Counted from the stretch's first letter, positions 8,826 to 16,951 are shown. The stretch is DNA of 64,000 nucleotides from JBARRO01 sp049644265 (GCA_049644265.1 JBARRO010000139.1:5993-69992), one strand, 5' to 3'. The notes: generated by a model not told the origin, from the letters alone. Program-made: numbers and translations.

Positions 8826-11461
8826 TAGCCAAGGCTCCGTGCGACGTTCACGACCAGTGAAAAATACGACCCTAACGCGTATGTCGAATCATAGTAGAAG
8901 AACAGGGCACCCAGCAGCACGGCGCTTACAAGGACACCCCCCACATACACCTTTGCCGAGCTTAAGTCGTAGATAACGGAGACACCTTTGAGAATCCTGG
9001 AGAACGCCCAGAGCAAAAACACGAAGATCAGGACAAGAGAGGGAATGATGTAGAGTGGATTCTCCATGACCTTGAACAGACTCATCGCCACGGGGCTGAG
9101 GAATATCAGCGGCATTGCACCCCAGACCGAGACGGTATAGGAATGATACCAGGAGATTTTTTTTCGAATGAATACGGAACAAACCTTCACCAGCATTGCC
9201 AGAAGGCCAAACCCCACGAAGAAACACCCGGTAAAGGCCATAATTCCCGCCAGCGGATGCCAGGTTGCCCTGATAAACTGCTCCTTGAGCGAATCCCAAA
9301 CGATGAAGTAGGTGAGCACATAGTCCGCAAACCTGTCCGCACGGTAATGATAGAGGATGCTCGACAGTACGACCGCAAGCGTAATGGAAATTGAAAGAGC
9401 AAGCAGGAGTGTTTGAAACATCGACACGGAGTGATGGTCGCGAAGGTCGGCGAAGAAATTGTATGAACGCAGAAACGCACGCTTGATCGCCTCACCGAAC
9501 CGGCGGTTGTAGGTGTACTGATACCCGACCAGAATGATCACAAACAGACCCGAGAGCACATGCGCGACGGGAAAGCTCGACCGATACGTGCCGATGGGAA
9601 TGGCGTTGATTTTTTCTTCCGAGTAGAGCGCCCTGACCATTTCATACGATAACCTCTTTGCACGGTCATAGCTCATCAGACCGACCGGGTGAACGTAGTG
9701 GTCTTCGATATTCACGTTCATGATCGGCCGGTCGCCTCGCCAGTCCGCGAACGACGATACAAAGCTGCCGGCGATCTTCAAATCCCTGATCGCGCCGTAT
9801 TGCTGAAAGAAAAATCGTGCCTGAGCTTCCTGTGAGAGCGGGTCGCTGTATCCATTCCGGTTATTCTGGTCGACTTCCTTTCCATAGCTGAGCACAATCA
9901 CCGGCTGGTTCGCGTGATCTTTTTTCCATTCGGACAAGAGCCGGCGAAAATTCTTCAGGTCGGCGGAAGGAAGGTTGATCGCAGCAAAGTCGACTTCCTT
10001 GGCGCACACATCGTTATAGACCATCCGTGAACCAAAATAGACGGGGCGTGCGTCGAGAGACCGCGCCACGGCTGCAGCCTGCCGTACAAACGCGGCCGCG
10101 CGTTCATCCGCGGAGTCGAACTGGTCCCCGATTCCCCAGGCGAGCACAGCGGGGTTTTCCAGGTCGCGTTCAATCATTTCGCGTAGATAGGTGTCGGTGA
10201 GACTCTGGAAGGATTCGTCGGAGAGGATGTCGACCGGAGCGTTCCAGACGGGAACCTCTTCGAGTGCAAACAATCCGTAGCGGGCGCAAAGGTCAATCAT
10301 GTACGGATGCGGGGGATGGAACGCAAACCGCACTGCGTTGGCGCCGAGCGACTTCATCAGCACCACGTCTTTATCCATCTGTTCGTAGGTCAGGGAAGCT
10401 CCGACGCCCGGGTGGTCTTCGTGCCAGACAATGCCTTTCAGGGTCGCGGCAACACCGTTGACCTCGAAGGATTTGGCCCCGACGACCACATGGGAGAATC
10501 CGATGAGCCGGTCCATTTCATCGATGGCCAACTTTTGTTTACCCTCAACAGAGAAGATCGTCGCCCGGAGGAAATAGAGCTCGGGAGTTTCGGGACTCCA
10601 CAGTCTCGGCTCGTTCATTGTCAACGAAGTCTCAACGTTGTGCTCCTTGTTCCGTTCGAGCGAGAGAGCGACCGGAAGCGATTGGGCAACGACGGCCTGC
10701 GACATCTTGTCTACCAATTCCAGACCCACCATATAGCTGACGTTCACAGGGCGGTTGTCCGAAGAGTCTTTCTTGAGTCCCTGGAACCCTCTGTTACTGA
10801 TAACAGCGGATACGCGGATCGTGCCTACCTTCAGGTCCGTACTGACGGTGGGGAGTGCATGGAGCTCCGAGATCCATAATCGCGGCGTCACAAGAATGTA
10901 CACATCGCGCAGAATCCCGCCGTAGTTTCTCCAACCCCAGACTTGTTTCCGCAACGGCAGCGTTGATCGTCCGTTGAGTCGATTGTCGACGACGATCTGA
11001 ATGGAATTCTCCGGTCCAAGCTGCAACGCTTCGTCCGGGATATCGAACTCCGTTGTCGTGTATCCCCCGACATGCTTCCCGATGAAGACATCGTTGACAA
11101 AAACTTCGCACTCATAGTTGATTCCGAACGCAACCAGACGAAACACGTGCGACTGAAGGAGCGATTCGTCCATCGTGAACTTCCGACGGAAGGTTACTTT
11201 TCCTTCAAAGTCGAGCGAGCTCGGGACCTTGAGTTCGCTCCATGTCTCTTTGTCCGTTGAGAATGTCCAGGTTCCGGCGAGGTCGATTTTCTCTCGCAGC
11301 GGTGTGTCGGGATAGATGCCGGCGTCCTGGCCCCTGAGCGTCGGCTGGCCATTTTCCAGAATCCGTTGTTGTGCAAAAACCGGGGTAATTAGAAATAATG
11401 CGGAGACAAGTGGAAGAAAAAGGCTGAAAATACGGGGGAAAATGTGAGGTTTTCTTGTCAA
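8825..11461 (-). CDS. Glycoside hydrolase family 2-like protein fused to a six-helix membrane domain, probably catalytically altered
   Basis: Residue numbers here count from a TTG at 11539. The N-terminus is a signal-like segment (IFSLFLPLVSALFLITPVFA, about 36-56). A jelly-roll sugar-binding domain (about 70-220), an Ig-like domain (230-355) and a TIM-barrel-like domain (about 360-650) follow, in the order of GH2 beta-galactosidases and glucuronidases. At the acid/base site, where GH2 enzymes carry W-x-x-G-N-E, this has WGIGDQ (about 468-473). At the nucleophile strand, where they have T/S-E-Y/F-G, it has VLSYG (about 549-553). Both catalytic Glu therefore look replaced. From residue 655 there are six hydrophobic segments, resembling a Yip1-type membrane domain. 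There is no ATG near the start; TTG at 11461 puts the signal segment at the N-terminus, and TTG at 11539 is the alternative. It is coupled to smc by a one-base overlap. Confidence 0.75.
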   Translation of the reverse strand: MTRKPHIFPRIFSLFLPLVSALFLITPVFAQQRILENGQPTLRGQDAGIYPDTPLREKIDLAGTWTFSTDKETWSELKVPSSLDFEGKVTFRRKFTMDESLLQSHVFRLVAFGINYECEVFVNDVFIGKHVGGYTTTEFDIPDEALQLGPENSIQIVVDNRLNGRSTLPLRKQVWGWRNYGGILRDVYILVTPRLWISELHALPTVSTDLKVGTIRVSAVISNRGFQGLKKDSSDNRPVNVSYMVGLELVDKMSQAVVAQSLPVALSLERNKEHNVETSLTMNEPRLWSPETPELYFLRATIFSVEGKQKLAIDEMDRLIGFSHVVVGAKSFEVNGVAATLKGIVWHEDHPGVGASLTYEQMDKDVVLMKSLGANAVRFAFHPPHPYMIDLCARYGLFALEEVPVWNAPVDILSDESFQSLTDTYLREMIERDLENPAVLAWGIGDQFDSADERAAAFVRQAAAVARSLDARPVYFGSRMVYNDVCAKEVDFAAINLPSADLKNFRRLLSEWKKDHANQPVIVLSYGKEVDQNNRNGYSDPLSQEAQARFFFQQYGAIRDLKIAGSFVSSFADWRGDRPIMNVNIEDHYVHPVGLMSYDRAKRLSYEMVRALYSEEKINAIPIGTYRSSFPVAHVLSGLFVIILVGYQYTYNRRFGEAIKRAFLRSYNFFADLRDHHSVSMFQTLLLALSISITLAVVLSSILYHYRADRFADYVLTYFIVWDSLKEQFIRATWHPLAGIMAFTGCFFVGFGLLAMLVKVCSVFIRKKISWYHSYTVSVWGAMPLIFLSPVAMSLFKVMENPLYIIPSLVLIFVFLLWAFSRILKGVSVIYDLSSAKVYVGGVLVSAVLLGALFFYYDSTYALGSYFSLVVNVARSLG

Positions 11462-11493
11462 TTCAGTTGAAGCAGGATGTGCGCCAAGAAGCT

Positions 11494-11511
11494 GTCGGAA
11501 AACCCGACAAT
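11494..11511 (-). promoter_or_regulatory. Hairpin in the leader of the GH2-like gene
   Basis: A perfect short hairpin (TGTCGG, loop GTTTT, CCGACA) lies between the tpiA terminator and the chosen TTG start at 11461. If the longer start at 11539 were used it would fall inside the coding sequence. Just upstream on the minus strand is an AT-rich stretch, TTGTATTATATTC, at about 11527-11539, a possible promoter -10/-7 region. Neither element is more than suggestive. Confidence 0.3.
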
Positions 11512-11560
11512 ACGCAGAATGACTCTGAATATAATACAAAAAGGAGGGGAAAGCAACGGA

Positions 11561-11586
11561 AAAGGGCGGTCTGACGACCGCCCCTT
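11561..11586 (-). terminator. Intrinsic terminator after tpiA
   Basis: GGGCGGTC / GACCGCCC forms an 8-bp GC-rich stem with a TGAC-type tetraloop. Read on the minus strand it is followed by TTTT. It lies about 90 bases beyond the tpiA stop and before the next minus-strand gene, so it separates tpiA from the GH2-smc-lipid A run. Confidence 0.75.
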
Positions 11587-11673
11587 GAATTTAGGAAGCT
11601 GTAAAATGAAGAGATTAATGGAACTTGTGGATGCTCGATGTAATCCCGGGCGAGTTTTCTTCAAGCGCTGCAG

Positions 11674-12438
11674 CTACTCACCTGCTGCCGCCTTAATGAT
11701 CGAGGCAAATGAGTCGGCCTTAAGGCAAGCGCCGCCTACGAGTGCGCCGTCGATGTCCGGCTGCTTCATAAGGTCTGCGGCATTTTCCGGCTTGACGCTC
11801 CCGCCATACTGCAGGACGACTTTCTCTGCAACAATCCAGCCATACACCTGACCCACCTGCTTCCGGATGAATTGATGAACATCCTGTGCCTGCTGCGGCG
11901 TCGCGACTTTTCCGGTACCGATTGCCCAGACCGGCTCGTACGCGACGATCAGCCGTTCGACTTCCGGGGAAGCGAGCTCTTTCAGACACCCTCTCACCTG
12001 AACAGACACAACTTGTTCCGTGATGTTCCTTTCCCGCTCCTGAAGCGTCTCGCCAACACACACGATGGGGATCAAACCAGCAGCAATCGCCTTCTTCGCC
12101 TTCTTGTTGATGAGGTCGTTCGTCTCGCCAAAATACTGACGCCGCTCGGAGTGGCCAAGTATGACGTAGGCGCAGCCGGCTGACTTCAACATCTTTGAAG
12201 AAATTTCTCCAGTGAACGCGCCATCGTCTTCAACGTGCATGTTCTGCGCGCCGAGGGCGATCGGACTTCCCTCCAGAACCTTGTGGGCGAGGGAGAGAGA
12301 CGTAAATGGCGGGCAGACGATCACCCGGGTTCCTTTGAGTGGGAAATTAAGCTTGGTTTTGAGATCATTCAAGAGTGCGGAGGATTCGCCAAGATCCTTG
12401 TACATTTTCCAGTTGCCGGCGATGATTTTGGGTCTCAT
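11674..12438 (-). CDS. tpiA: Triosephosphate isomerase
   Basis: Interconverts dihydroxyacetone phosphate and glyceraldehyde 3-phosphate in glycolysis and gluconeogenesis; cytoplasmic dimer. All catalytic motifs are intact: substrate-binding Asn/Lys in AGNWKMYK (residues 7-14), the electrophilic His in ILGHSERR (about 97), the base Glu in VAYEPVWAIGTGK (about 168) with the flexible loop, and the phosphate-binding QYGGSVKPENA near residue 210. At 254 residues it is full length. It is followed by a clear hairpin terminator at 11561-11586. The gap to the upstream four-helix-bundle gene is occupied by an 8-bp tandem word repeat. Confidence 0.98.
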   Translation of the reverse strand: MRPKIIAGNWKMYKDLGESSALLNDLKTKLNFPLKGTRVIVCPPFTSLSLAHKVLEGSPIALGAQNMHVEDDGAFTGEISSKMLKSAGCAYVILGHSERRQYFGETNDLINKKAKKAIAAGLIPIVCVGETLQERERNITEQVVSVQVRGCLKELASPEVERLIVAYEPVWAIGTGKVATPQQAQDVHQFIRKQVGQVYGWIVAEKVVLQYGGSVKPENAADLMKQPDIDGALVGGACLKADSFASIIKAAAGE

Positions 12439-12447
12439 GATGTCTTT

Positions 12448-12492
12448 GAGAGTCTATGAGTGGATGAGTAGATGAGTAGTGGAGTAGTGAAG
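12448..12492. repeat. Degenerate 8-bp word repeat, GAGTCTAT/GAGTAGAT family
   Basis: Five to six imperfect copies of an 8-base unit (GAGTCTAT, GAGTGGAT, GAGTAGAT, GAGTAGTG, GAGTAGTG) run through the short gap between the tpiA start and the four-helix-bundle gene. The same word family recurs at 31353-31385, 34025-34085 (opposite orientation) and 46438-46520. Confidence 0.75.
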
Positions 12493-12501
12493 AAAGAGAT
12501 G

Positions 12502-12855
12502 CTATCTTAGCAACGATTTTTGTAGACCGTACAGCATCGCAATGATCTCATTGAACTGCTTGAGAATATCTTGATAGGTTGCCTCCTGCATGAAATCATT
12601 TTCCAGAGCAATATCGAGGCAACCTACGCACTCGAAAGCGGAACGAATTGAGTAATCAAGAAAACGCGCGAATTCTTTTTTTGTCGTGTTTCCCGCACCT
12701 TCAGCAATATTCAGAACAATCGAATCCGTAGCCCTTTTGAATTGCGAGGTTAATACGAATAGTTCGTCTTTCGGGAATCTTCTTACTGTCTGCCTTACAA
12801 CCTTTGTCATCGAAAGCGCTTTTCGATAGACATTTAGATCCTTGAATTTGTTCAT
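12502..12855 (-). CDS. Four-helix bundle protein (S23 / IVS-encoded protein family)
   Basis: A 117-residue all-helical protein of the family first met as the product of intervening sequences inside 23S rRNA genes; the function is unknown. The sequence shows the hallmarks: KDLNVYRKALSMTKVV at the start, FPKDELFVLTSQFKRATDSIVLNIAEGAG in the middle, then FARFLDYSIRSAFECVGCLDIALE and a C-terminal helix. Length and order fit the family closely. Here it is a stand-alone gene between tpiA and gatB with no rRNA nearby, as is common in Bacteroidota-like genomes. It is flanked on both sides by word repeats of the GAGTAGAT/TACTCAAC type. Confidence 0.88.
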   Translation of the reverse strand: MNKFKDLNVYRKALSMTKVVRQTVRRFPKDELFVLTSQFKRATDSIVLNIAEGAGNTTKKEFARFLDYSIRSAFECVGCLDIALENDFMQEATYQDILKQFNEIIAMLYGLQKSLLR

Positions 12856-12879
12856 GGAATCCCCCTTTTTTGGTTGATT

Positions 12880-12910
12880 TTACTCAACTACTCCATTACT
12901 TCACTACTTC
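12880..12910. repeat. Word repeat overlapping the gatB stop codon
   Basis: TACTCAAC / TACTCCAT / TACTTCAC / TACTTC is the GAGTAGAT family in the opposite orientation. It fills the gap between the four-helix-bundle gene and gatB and runs into the last codon of gatB. Confidence 0.6.
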
Positions 12911-14367
12911 TTCTCCCCCAACTTCCTCCTCAACACCTCATTCACCACCTTGGGATTAGCCTTCCCCTTCATCATCTTCATCGTCTCTCCCACGAAAAAG
13001 CCGAACAGATTCATCTTCCCTTCGTTGAATTTCTTCACCTGCTCCTGATTCCTGGAGAGGATTTCATCCACGACTTTTTCGATTGCCGCCGTGTCGCTGA
13101 CTTGCACAAGGCCAAGCTTCTGCACAATTGCTTTGGGGGATTCGGCCGTGTTGAGCATTTCCTCGAAGACTTCTTTTGCAATCTTGCTGCTAATCGTCCC
13201 ATCGACGAGGAGGTCGATCATTTCGGAGAGATACTTCGATGCAACCGGGAATTCTACAACTGCAACGCGGCGCTCTTTGACAACTCTCAGCACATCGCCC
13301 ATCGTCCAGTTGCTGGCCAGCTTGAATGTTTCATCATTTTTCCTGCCCAAATGTTTCACCACACTCTCGAAGTAATCCGCCAGGTCTTTCTCCGCGGTCA
13401 AGATATCGGCGTCATACTTCGGAAGCTTGTATTCGCCGACATATCGATCCCTGCGGGCGGAGGGCAGTTCCGGCAGAGTTTTGCCTATTTCTTCTATCCA
13501 TTCCCGTTCGACCAGGACGGGAACAAGGTCCGGCTCCGGGAAGTACCGGTAGTCGTGCGCCTCTTCTTTGGAACGCATGGAGACAGCAATTCCCTGACCC
13601 GCATCCCACAGCAGCGTCTCCTGCTCGATCGTTCCCCCACTCTCGAGCAGATCAATCTGGCGATTGATTTCGAACTCGAGCGCCCGCTCCACAAACCGGA
13701 ATGAATTCATATTCTTGACTTCTGTCTTCACACCAAAGGTCGTCACTCCCTTCCTTCGGACCGAAACGTTCGCGTCACAGCGGAGACTTCCCTCCTCCAT
13801 ATTGCCATCGCAAATGCCGAGGTACGTCACCATCTGTCTGATTTTCGAAAGCGCATGTGCCGCCTCATGCGGCGACCGTATGTCCGGCTCGGTAACGATT
13901 TCGATGAGTGGAACACCGCAGCGATTCAAGTCAACGAGCGTGTCGACGTCAAGGTCGTGAATGGATTTGCCGGCATCTTCCTCCATATGAATGCGCGTGA
14001 TGCCGATTGTCTTCTTCCTTCCATCCTCCGACTCAATCTCCAAAGAACCGTTGGAGCAAATCGGTTCTTCATACTGGGAGATCTGATAGCCCTTCGGCAG
14101 GTCAGGATAGAAGTAATTCTTTCGCGCGAAAATTGATTTGGGCGCTATCGTGCATCCCATGGAGAGTCCCAGCTTGATTGCAAACTCGACAACATTCTTA
14201 TTGAGGACCGGCAGAACGCCCGGCATGCCGAGGCAAACGGGGCATACGTTGGAGTTCGGGTCGTTGCCAAATTTCGTCGAGCAGCTGCAGAATGCCTTGG
14301 AGGCCGTCAGGAGTTGGGCGTGAACTTCGAGGCCGATGACGGGTTCGTATGCGTCGTTCCAGGGCAT
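12904..14367 (-). CDS. gatB: Aspartyl/glutamyl-tRNA(Asn/Gln) amidotransferase subunit B
   Basis: The B subunit of GatCAB, which converts Glu-tRNA(Gln) or Asp-tRNA(Asn) to the amidated form. It opens with VIGLEVHAQLLTASKAFCSCS; the zinc-binding set is FCSC (about 27-30) and NVCPVCLGMPG (about 40-48). Other conserved pieces are YFYPDLPKGYQISQYEEPIC, IHMEEDAGKSIH and SLRCDANVSVR. The C-terminal tail domain with helical YqeY-like repeats ends in KVVNEVLRRKLGEKK. At 487 residues it is full length. gatA and gatC are not adjacent. Confidence 0.97.
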   Translation of the reverse strand: MPWNDAYEPVIGLEVHAQLLTASKAFCSCSTKFGNDPNSNVCPVCLGMPGVLPVLNKNVVEFAIKLGLSMGCTIAPKSIFARKNYFYPDLPKGYQISQYEEPICSNGSLEIESEDGRKKTIGITRIHMEEDAGKSIHDLDVDTLVDLNRCGVPLIEIVTEPDIRSPHEAAHALSKIRQMVTYLGICDGNMEEGSLRCDANVSVRRKGVTTFGVKTEVKNMNSFRFVERALEFEINRQIDLLESGGTIEQETLLWDAGQGIAVSMRSKEEAHDYRYFPEPDLVPVLVEREWIEEIGKTLPELPSARRDRYVGEYKLPKYDADILTAEKDLADYFESVVKHLGRKNDETFKLASNWTMGDVLRVVKERRVAVVEFPVASKYLSEMIDLLVDGTISSKIAKEVFEEMLNTAESPKAIVQKLGLVQVSDTAAIEKVVDEILSRNQEQVKKFNEGKMNLFGFFVGETMKMMKGKANPKVVNEVLRRKLGEKK

Positions 14368-14417
14368 GAGGAAGTTGTTTGAATTGTTGGATGGTTGGTA
14401 TCTTGAGAACGTCGGCT

Positions 14418-14987
14418 CTAGTGTCGGATGAGGTACCGTGCCCTTCCCTCCCGGACACGGAACCCGATTTGCCTGTCCACTTTCGGAGGGGAGCTCATAA
14501 GCTGACGAATGGCTTCCACGATAGCGATAATGTCATCATCGTGTCTCTTCACGTGCGATTCAAGAAGCCTCAGTTTGTCAGCAAGCTTTCGGTGCGTGGA
14601 AAGAAGCTCTCTCAGTTTCACAAAGGCACGCACGACGTACAGACTCGCTTCGATGGCTCTTCCTGAATTGAGGACGCTCGCGAGCATGATCGCCCCGTGC
14701 TCCGTGAAGGCATACGGAGGATATCGTCGCCCGCCACGACCCGTTTTTGAGGTTTCAAATTGAAACCTCAAAGCGGTACGGACAGCAGAGAACTCTCGTG
14801 GCGTAAGCCGAAACACCATGTCCGGAGGAAAACGGAGAGGGTTGCGCTTCACAGCGAGATTCAGAGACTTCGTGGGGACACCATACAGCTCAGCCAGATC
14901 GCGATCCAGCATGACTTTCTTTCCCCGAAGAACGAGAATTGCTTTCTGAATCCGCTCAACCGGGATGAGCACACGACGAACATTCAT
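14418..14987 (-). CDS. ORF6N domain-containing protein
   Basis: A 189-residue protein with an N-terminal ORF6N domain (about residues 5-100), a predicted DNA-binding module first seen in phage proteins and common as solitary chromosomal genes in Bacteroidota. Diagnostic stretches are ILVLRGKKVMLDRDLAELYGV, LNLAVKRNPLRFPPDMVF and FTEHGAIMLASVLNS. The C-terminal half is helical and charged (LRELLSTHRKLADKLRLLESHVKRHDDDI), probably a short coiled coil for dimerisation. It sits between gatB and sucC on the same strand, with no phage genes around it. No direct evidence shows what it regulates. Confidence 0.87.
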   Translation of the reverse strand: MNVRRVLIPVERIQKAILVLRGKKVMLDRDLAELYGVPTKSLNLAVKRNPLRFPPDMVFRLTPREFSAVRTALRFQFETSKTGRGGRRYPPYAFTEHGAIMLASVLNSGRAIEASLYVVRAFVKLRELLSTHRKLADKLRLLESHVKRHDDDIIAIVEAIRQLMSSPPKVDRQIGFRVREGRARYLIRH

Positions 14988-15009
14988 TGTTCCCCCCTCT
15001 CAACGATTT

Positions 15010-16173
15010 CTACGCGGCGATTGCCCTCGTAACTTTCTCTGCTGCTTCTTTGAGACTTCCCGCAACATCAAAGCTCAGGCCGGAGTTTTTCAGAATCTCC
15101 GCGGCGAGTTCGGCGTTCGTGCCAGCCAGCCTGATGACGATCGGAACGTGGACGTCAACCTTCTTTGCTGCTTCGACAACGCCCGTGGCAACACGGTCGC
15201 AGCGGACGATGCCGCCGAAAATGTTAATAAGAATCGCTTTCACGTGCGGATCTTTGAGAATGATCTTGAATCCCGCTTCGACTGTCTGTGCACTCGCGCC
15301 TCCACCGACATCGAGAAAATTCGCCGGCATCCCTCCGGCAAGCTTGATGATGTCCATCGTCCCCATCGCCAGACCAGCCCCGTTGACCATGCAGCCGACA
15401 TTTCCGTCGAGCTTGATGTAGTTCAGATTCGACGCGGACGCCTCGACCTCAAGCGGGTCCTCCTCATCGAGGTCCCGCAGCGACGCATAATCGGGATGAC
15501 GGTAGAGCGCATTGTCGTCAAAGTTGATTTTGGCATCCAGGGCGATCACATTACCCTCCTTGGTAATGACCAGCGGATTGATTTCCGCCAACGATGCATC
15601 CGTTGCTTCGTACGCTTTGTAGAGCGCCAGGAGGAATTTCACGCCGTTCTTGAAGGCATCCCCCGTCAATCCAAGGCCAAAGCAGAGCGACCGCGCCTGG
15701 AATTGCTGCATGCCGACTCCCGGTTGCACGTATTCTTTGAGGATCTTTTCCGGAGTCTCAGCTGCCACTTTCTCTATCTCAACGCCACCCTCGGTAGAAG
15801 CCATGACCACGTTTTGCGAGCGAGCACGGTCAAGCGTCACGCCGACGTACAGCTCCCTGGCAATGTTCATTCCCTGTTCGATGAGCAGACGCTTGACGAT
15901 CCTGCCTTCAGGGCCTGTTTGATGCGTCACGAGCCGCATTCCCAAAATTTCCGTCGCGCGCGACCGGACTTCGTCGAGACTGCGCGCCAGTTTCACGCCG
16001 CCGCCTTTTCCGCGACCCCCCGCGTGGATCTGGGCTTTCACAACCCAGACTTGTCCTCCGACTTTTTCAGCCGCCTTGACCGCTTCATCGACGGTGAACG
16101 CGACTTCACCTTTAGGCACGGGGACGTTGTATTTTTTGAGGATTTCTTTGCCCTGGTATTCGTGGATTTTCAT
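15010..16173 (-). CDS. sucC: Succinate-CoA ligase [ADP-forming] subunit beta
   Basis: TCA-cycle enzyme subunit that makes succinate and ATP/GTP from succinyl-CoA; it carries the ATP-grasp domain and the succinate site. It opens MKIHEYQGKEILKKYNVPVPKG, then has VVKAQIHAGGRGKGGGVKLA (ATP-grasp), ALDAKINFDDNALYRH, CMVNGAGLAMGTMDIIKLAGG and FLDVGGGA, with the C-terminal CoA-binding-like INIFGGIVRCDRVA. At 387 residues it is full length. The alpha subunit gene sucD is not adjacent, so the two subunits are encoded apart in this genome. Confidence 0.98.
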   Translation of the reverse strand: MKIHEYQGKEILKKYNVPVPKGEVAFTVDEAVKAAEKVGGQVWVVKAQIHAGGRGKGGGVKLARSLDEVRSRATEILGMRLVTHQTGPEGRIVKRLLIEQGMNIARELYVGVTLDRARSQNVVMASTEGGVEIEKVAAETPEKILKEYVQPGVGMQQFQARSLCFGLGLTGDAFKNGVKFLLALYKAYEATDASLAEINPLVITKEGNVIALDAKINFDDNALYRHPDYASLRDLDEEDPLEVEASASNLNYIKLDGNVGCMVNGAGLAMGTMDIIKLAGGMPANFLDVGGGASAQTVEAGFKIILKDPHVKAILINIFGGIVRCDRVATGVVEAAKKVDVHVPIVIRLAGTNAELAAEILKNSGLSFDVAGSLKEAAEKVTRAIAA

Positions 16174-16180
16174 GGAGATT

Positions 16181-16400
16181 TAAGAGTTTAAAGTTTCTAG
16201 TTTAAAGTTTAGGGTTTGAGAGCTGAGGGCTGAGGTTTGGCGAGCACTACTTTAGTTTTGAGTTTGCAGAAAAATTCCAGCGTGCAGGCAGTAGAGAAAC
16301 CATTACCCATTACTTATTGCTCATAGCTTATTCTCCGTTCTTCATTGTTCATTGCTCATTGTTCATTGCATCATTGTCCATCGCATCGTTGTCCATTGCC
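16181..16400. repeat. Word repeats: GAGTTTA/AAGTTTA family followed by TTCATTG family
   Basis: Upstream of sucC (16181-16220) lie TTTAAGAGTTTAAAGTTTCTAG-type units of about 7-8 bp. From about 16301 a second family begins, units of 7 bp (TTCATTG, TTCATTG, CTCATTG, TTCATTG). This second block continues into the 3' end of the next minus-strand gene, where it encodes that protein's last 16 residues. Confidence 0.75.
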
Positions 16401-16870
16401 TTCTCCCACTCTTCAAACTCTTTCCTGGCAGCGACGTATTCGGGGATCGGAACAAACACCTTGGCCGGTTTGCTCAGGTTGCTGCGGGACTGAGGGGAGT
16501 CTCCGCCTCCGTCCCAGACAAATCCGATTGAATTGAAATTCTGCGGCAACACCGTGAATCCCTGCGATCCGAGGAATGAGCGGACGAGTTCTGCATCGTT
16601 GATTTCCGTCGATTGGAAGAGCTTTGCCCAATCCTGTTGGACCTCGACTTTGCAATGGCTCAGACAAAACTGACGGCCGCGAACAACCTTCGCACATTCC
16701 TTGCAGACAACCTTCCGGCAGATAATGCAAACCCCTGACGAAATATTCTCCGGATGGGTCTCACAGAAGACATCCGTTCCGCCCTCAAAGAGTATTCCGC
16801 AGTGGGGACAGAAATCGGAGTCTGCGGTGACTTCTTCAGAGCAGTTGGGACATGCGGTCAGTTGAGACAT
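16349..16870 (-). CDS. Zinc-ribbon / B-box-like zinc-binding protein with DUF2007-like region
   Basis: A small cytoplasmic metal-binding protein of unknown function. It begins at the ATG at 16870 (MSQLTACPNC), not at the upstream in-frame ATG, which lies in repeat sequence. Residues about 7-26 form a double CxxC zinc ribbon (CPNC ... CPHC). A B-box-like arrangement follows with CETHPE, CIICRKVVCKEC and FCLSHC (about 34-67). Residues about 80-105 (NDAELVRSFLGSQGFTVL) resemble the DUF2007 'putative signal transducing' module. The last 16 residues, AMDNDAMDNDAMNNEQ, are translated from the intergenic TTCATTG word repeat and are very likely not part of the ancestral protein. No partner genes are obvious. 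Confidence 0.75.
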   Translation of the reverse strand: MSQLTACPNCSEEVTADSDFCPHCGILFEGGTDVFCETHPENISSGVCIICRKVVCKECAKVVRGRQFCLSHCKVEVQQDWAKLFQSTEINDAELVRSFLGSQGFTVLPQNFNSIGFVWDGGGDSPQSRSNLSKPAKVFVPIPEYVAARKEFEEWEKAMDNDAMDNDAMNNEQ

Positions 16871-16883
16871 ATAATAGACTCTT

Positions 16884-16950
16884 GGAGAAGGTGGTAGGTG
16901 TGAGGTGGTAGGAAGATATTCCCCTTCCACCTACGACCTATCACCTTCTT
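16884..16950. repeat. Imperfect inverted repeat, GGTGGTAGGT word family
   Basis: GAGAAGGTGGTAGGTGTGAGG and its near-complement lie around a short ATATTCCCC loop in the gap between the P5C dehydrogenase stop and the zinc-ribbon gene. As RNA this would fold into a stem of roughly 25 bp with a few mismatches. It may terminate or stabilise the dehydrogenase transcript, but there is no uridine tract. Confidence 0.55.
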
Positions 16951-16951
16951 C

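Noticed and set aside
11458..11664. A 68-codon minus-strand frame between tpiA and the GH2-like gene.
   Set aside because: It runs through the tpiA terminator hairpin and overlaps the GH2-like signal-peptide region in another frame.
12502..14987. Toxin-antitoxin interpretation of the four-helix-bundle and ORF6N genes.
   Set aside because: They are separated by gatB and have no small partner genes, and neither family is an established toxin.
14965..16191. A 408-codon plus-strand frame opposite sucC, and similar ones opposite lpxB (3009-4028), the GH3 fusion (19751-20737) and gatB (12874-13704).
   Set aside because: All are antisense to well-conserved enzymes and show His/Arg/Asp-rich composition typical of mirrored frames.
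16181..16400. An origin of replication or iteron array in the repeats.
   Set aside because: No DnaA boxes or dnaA/dnaN neighbours; the words are too degenerate and occur in many gaps.
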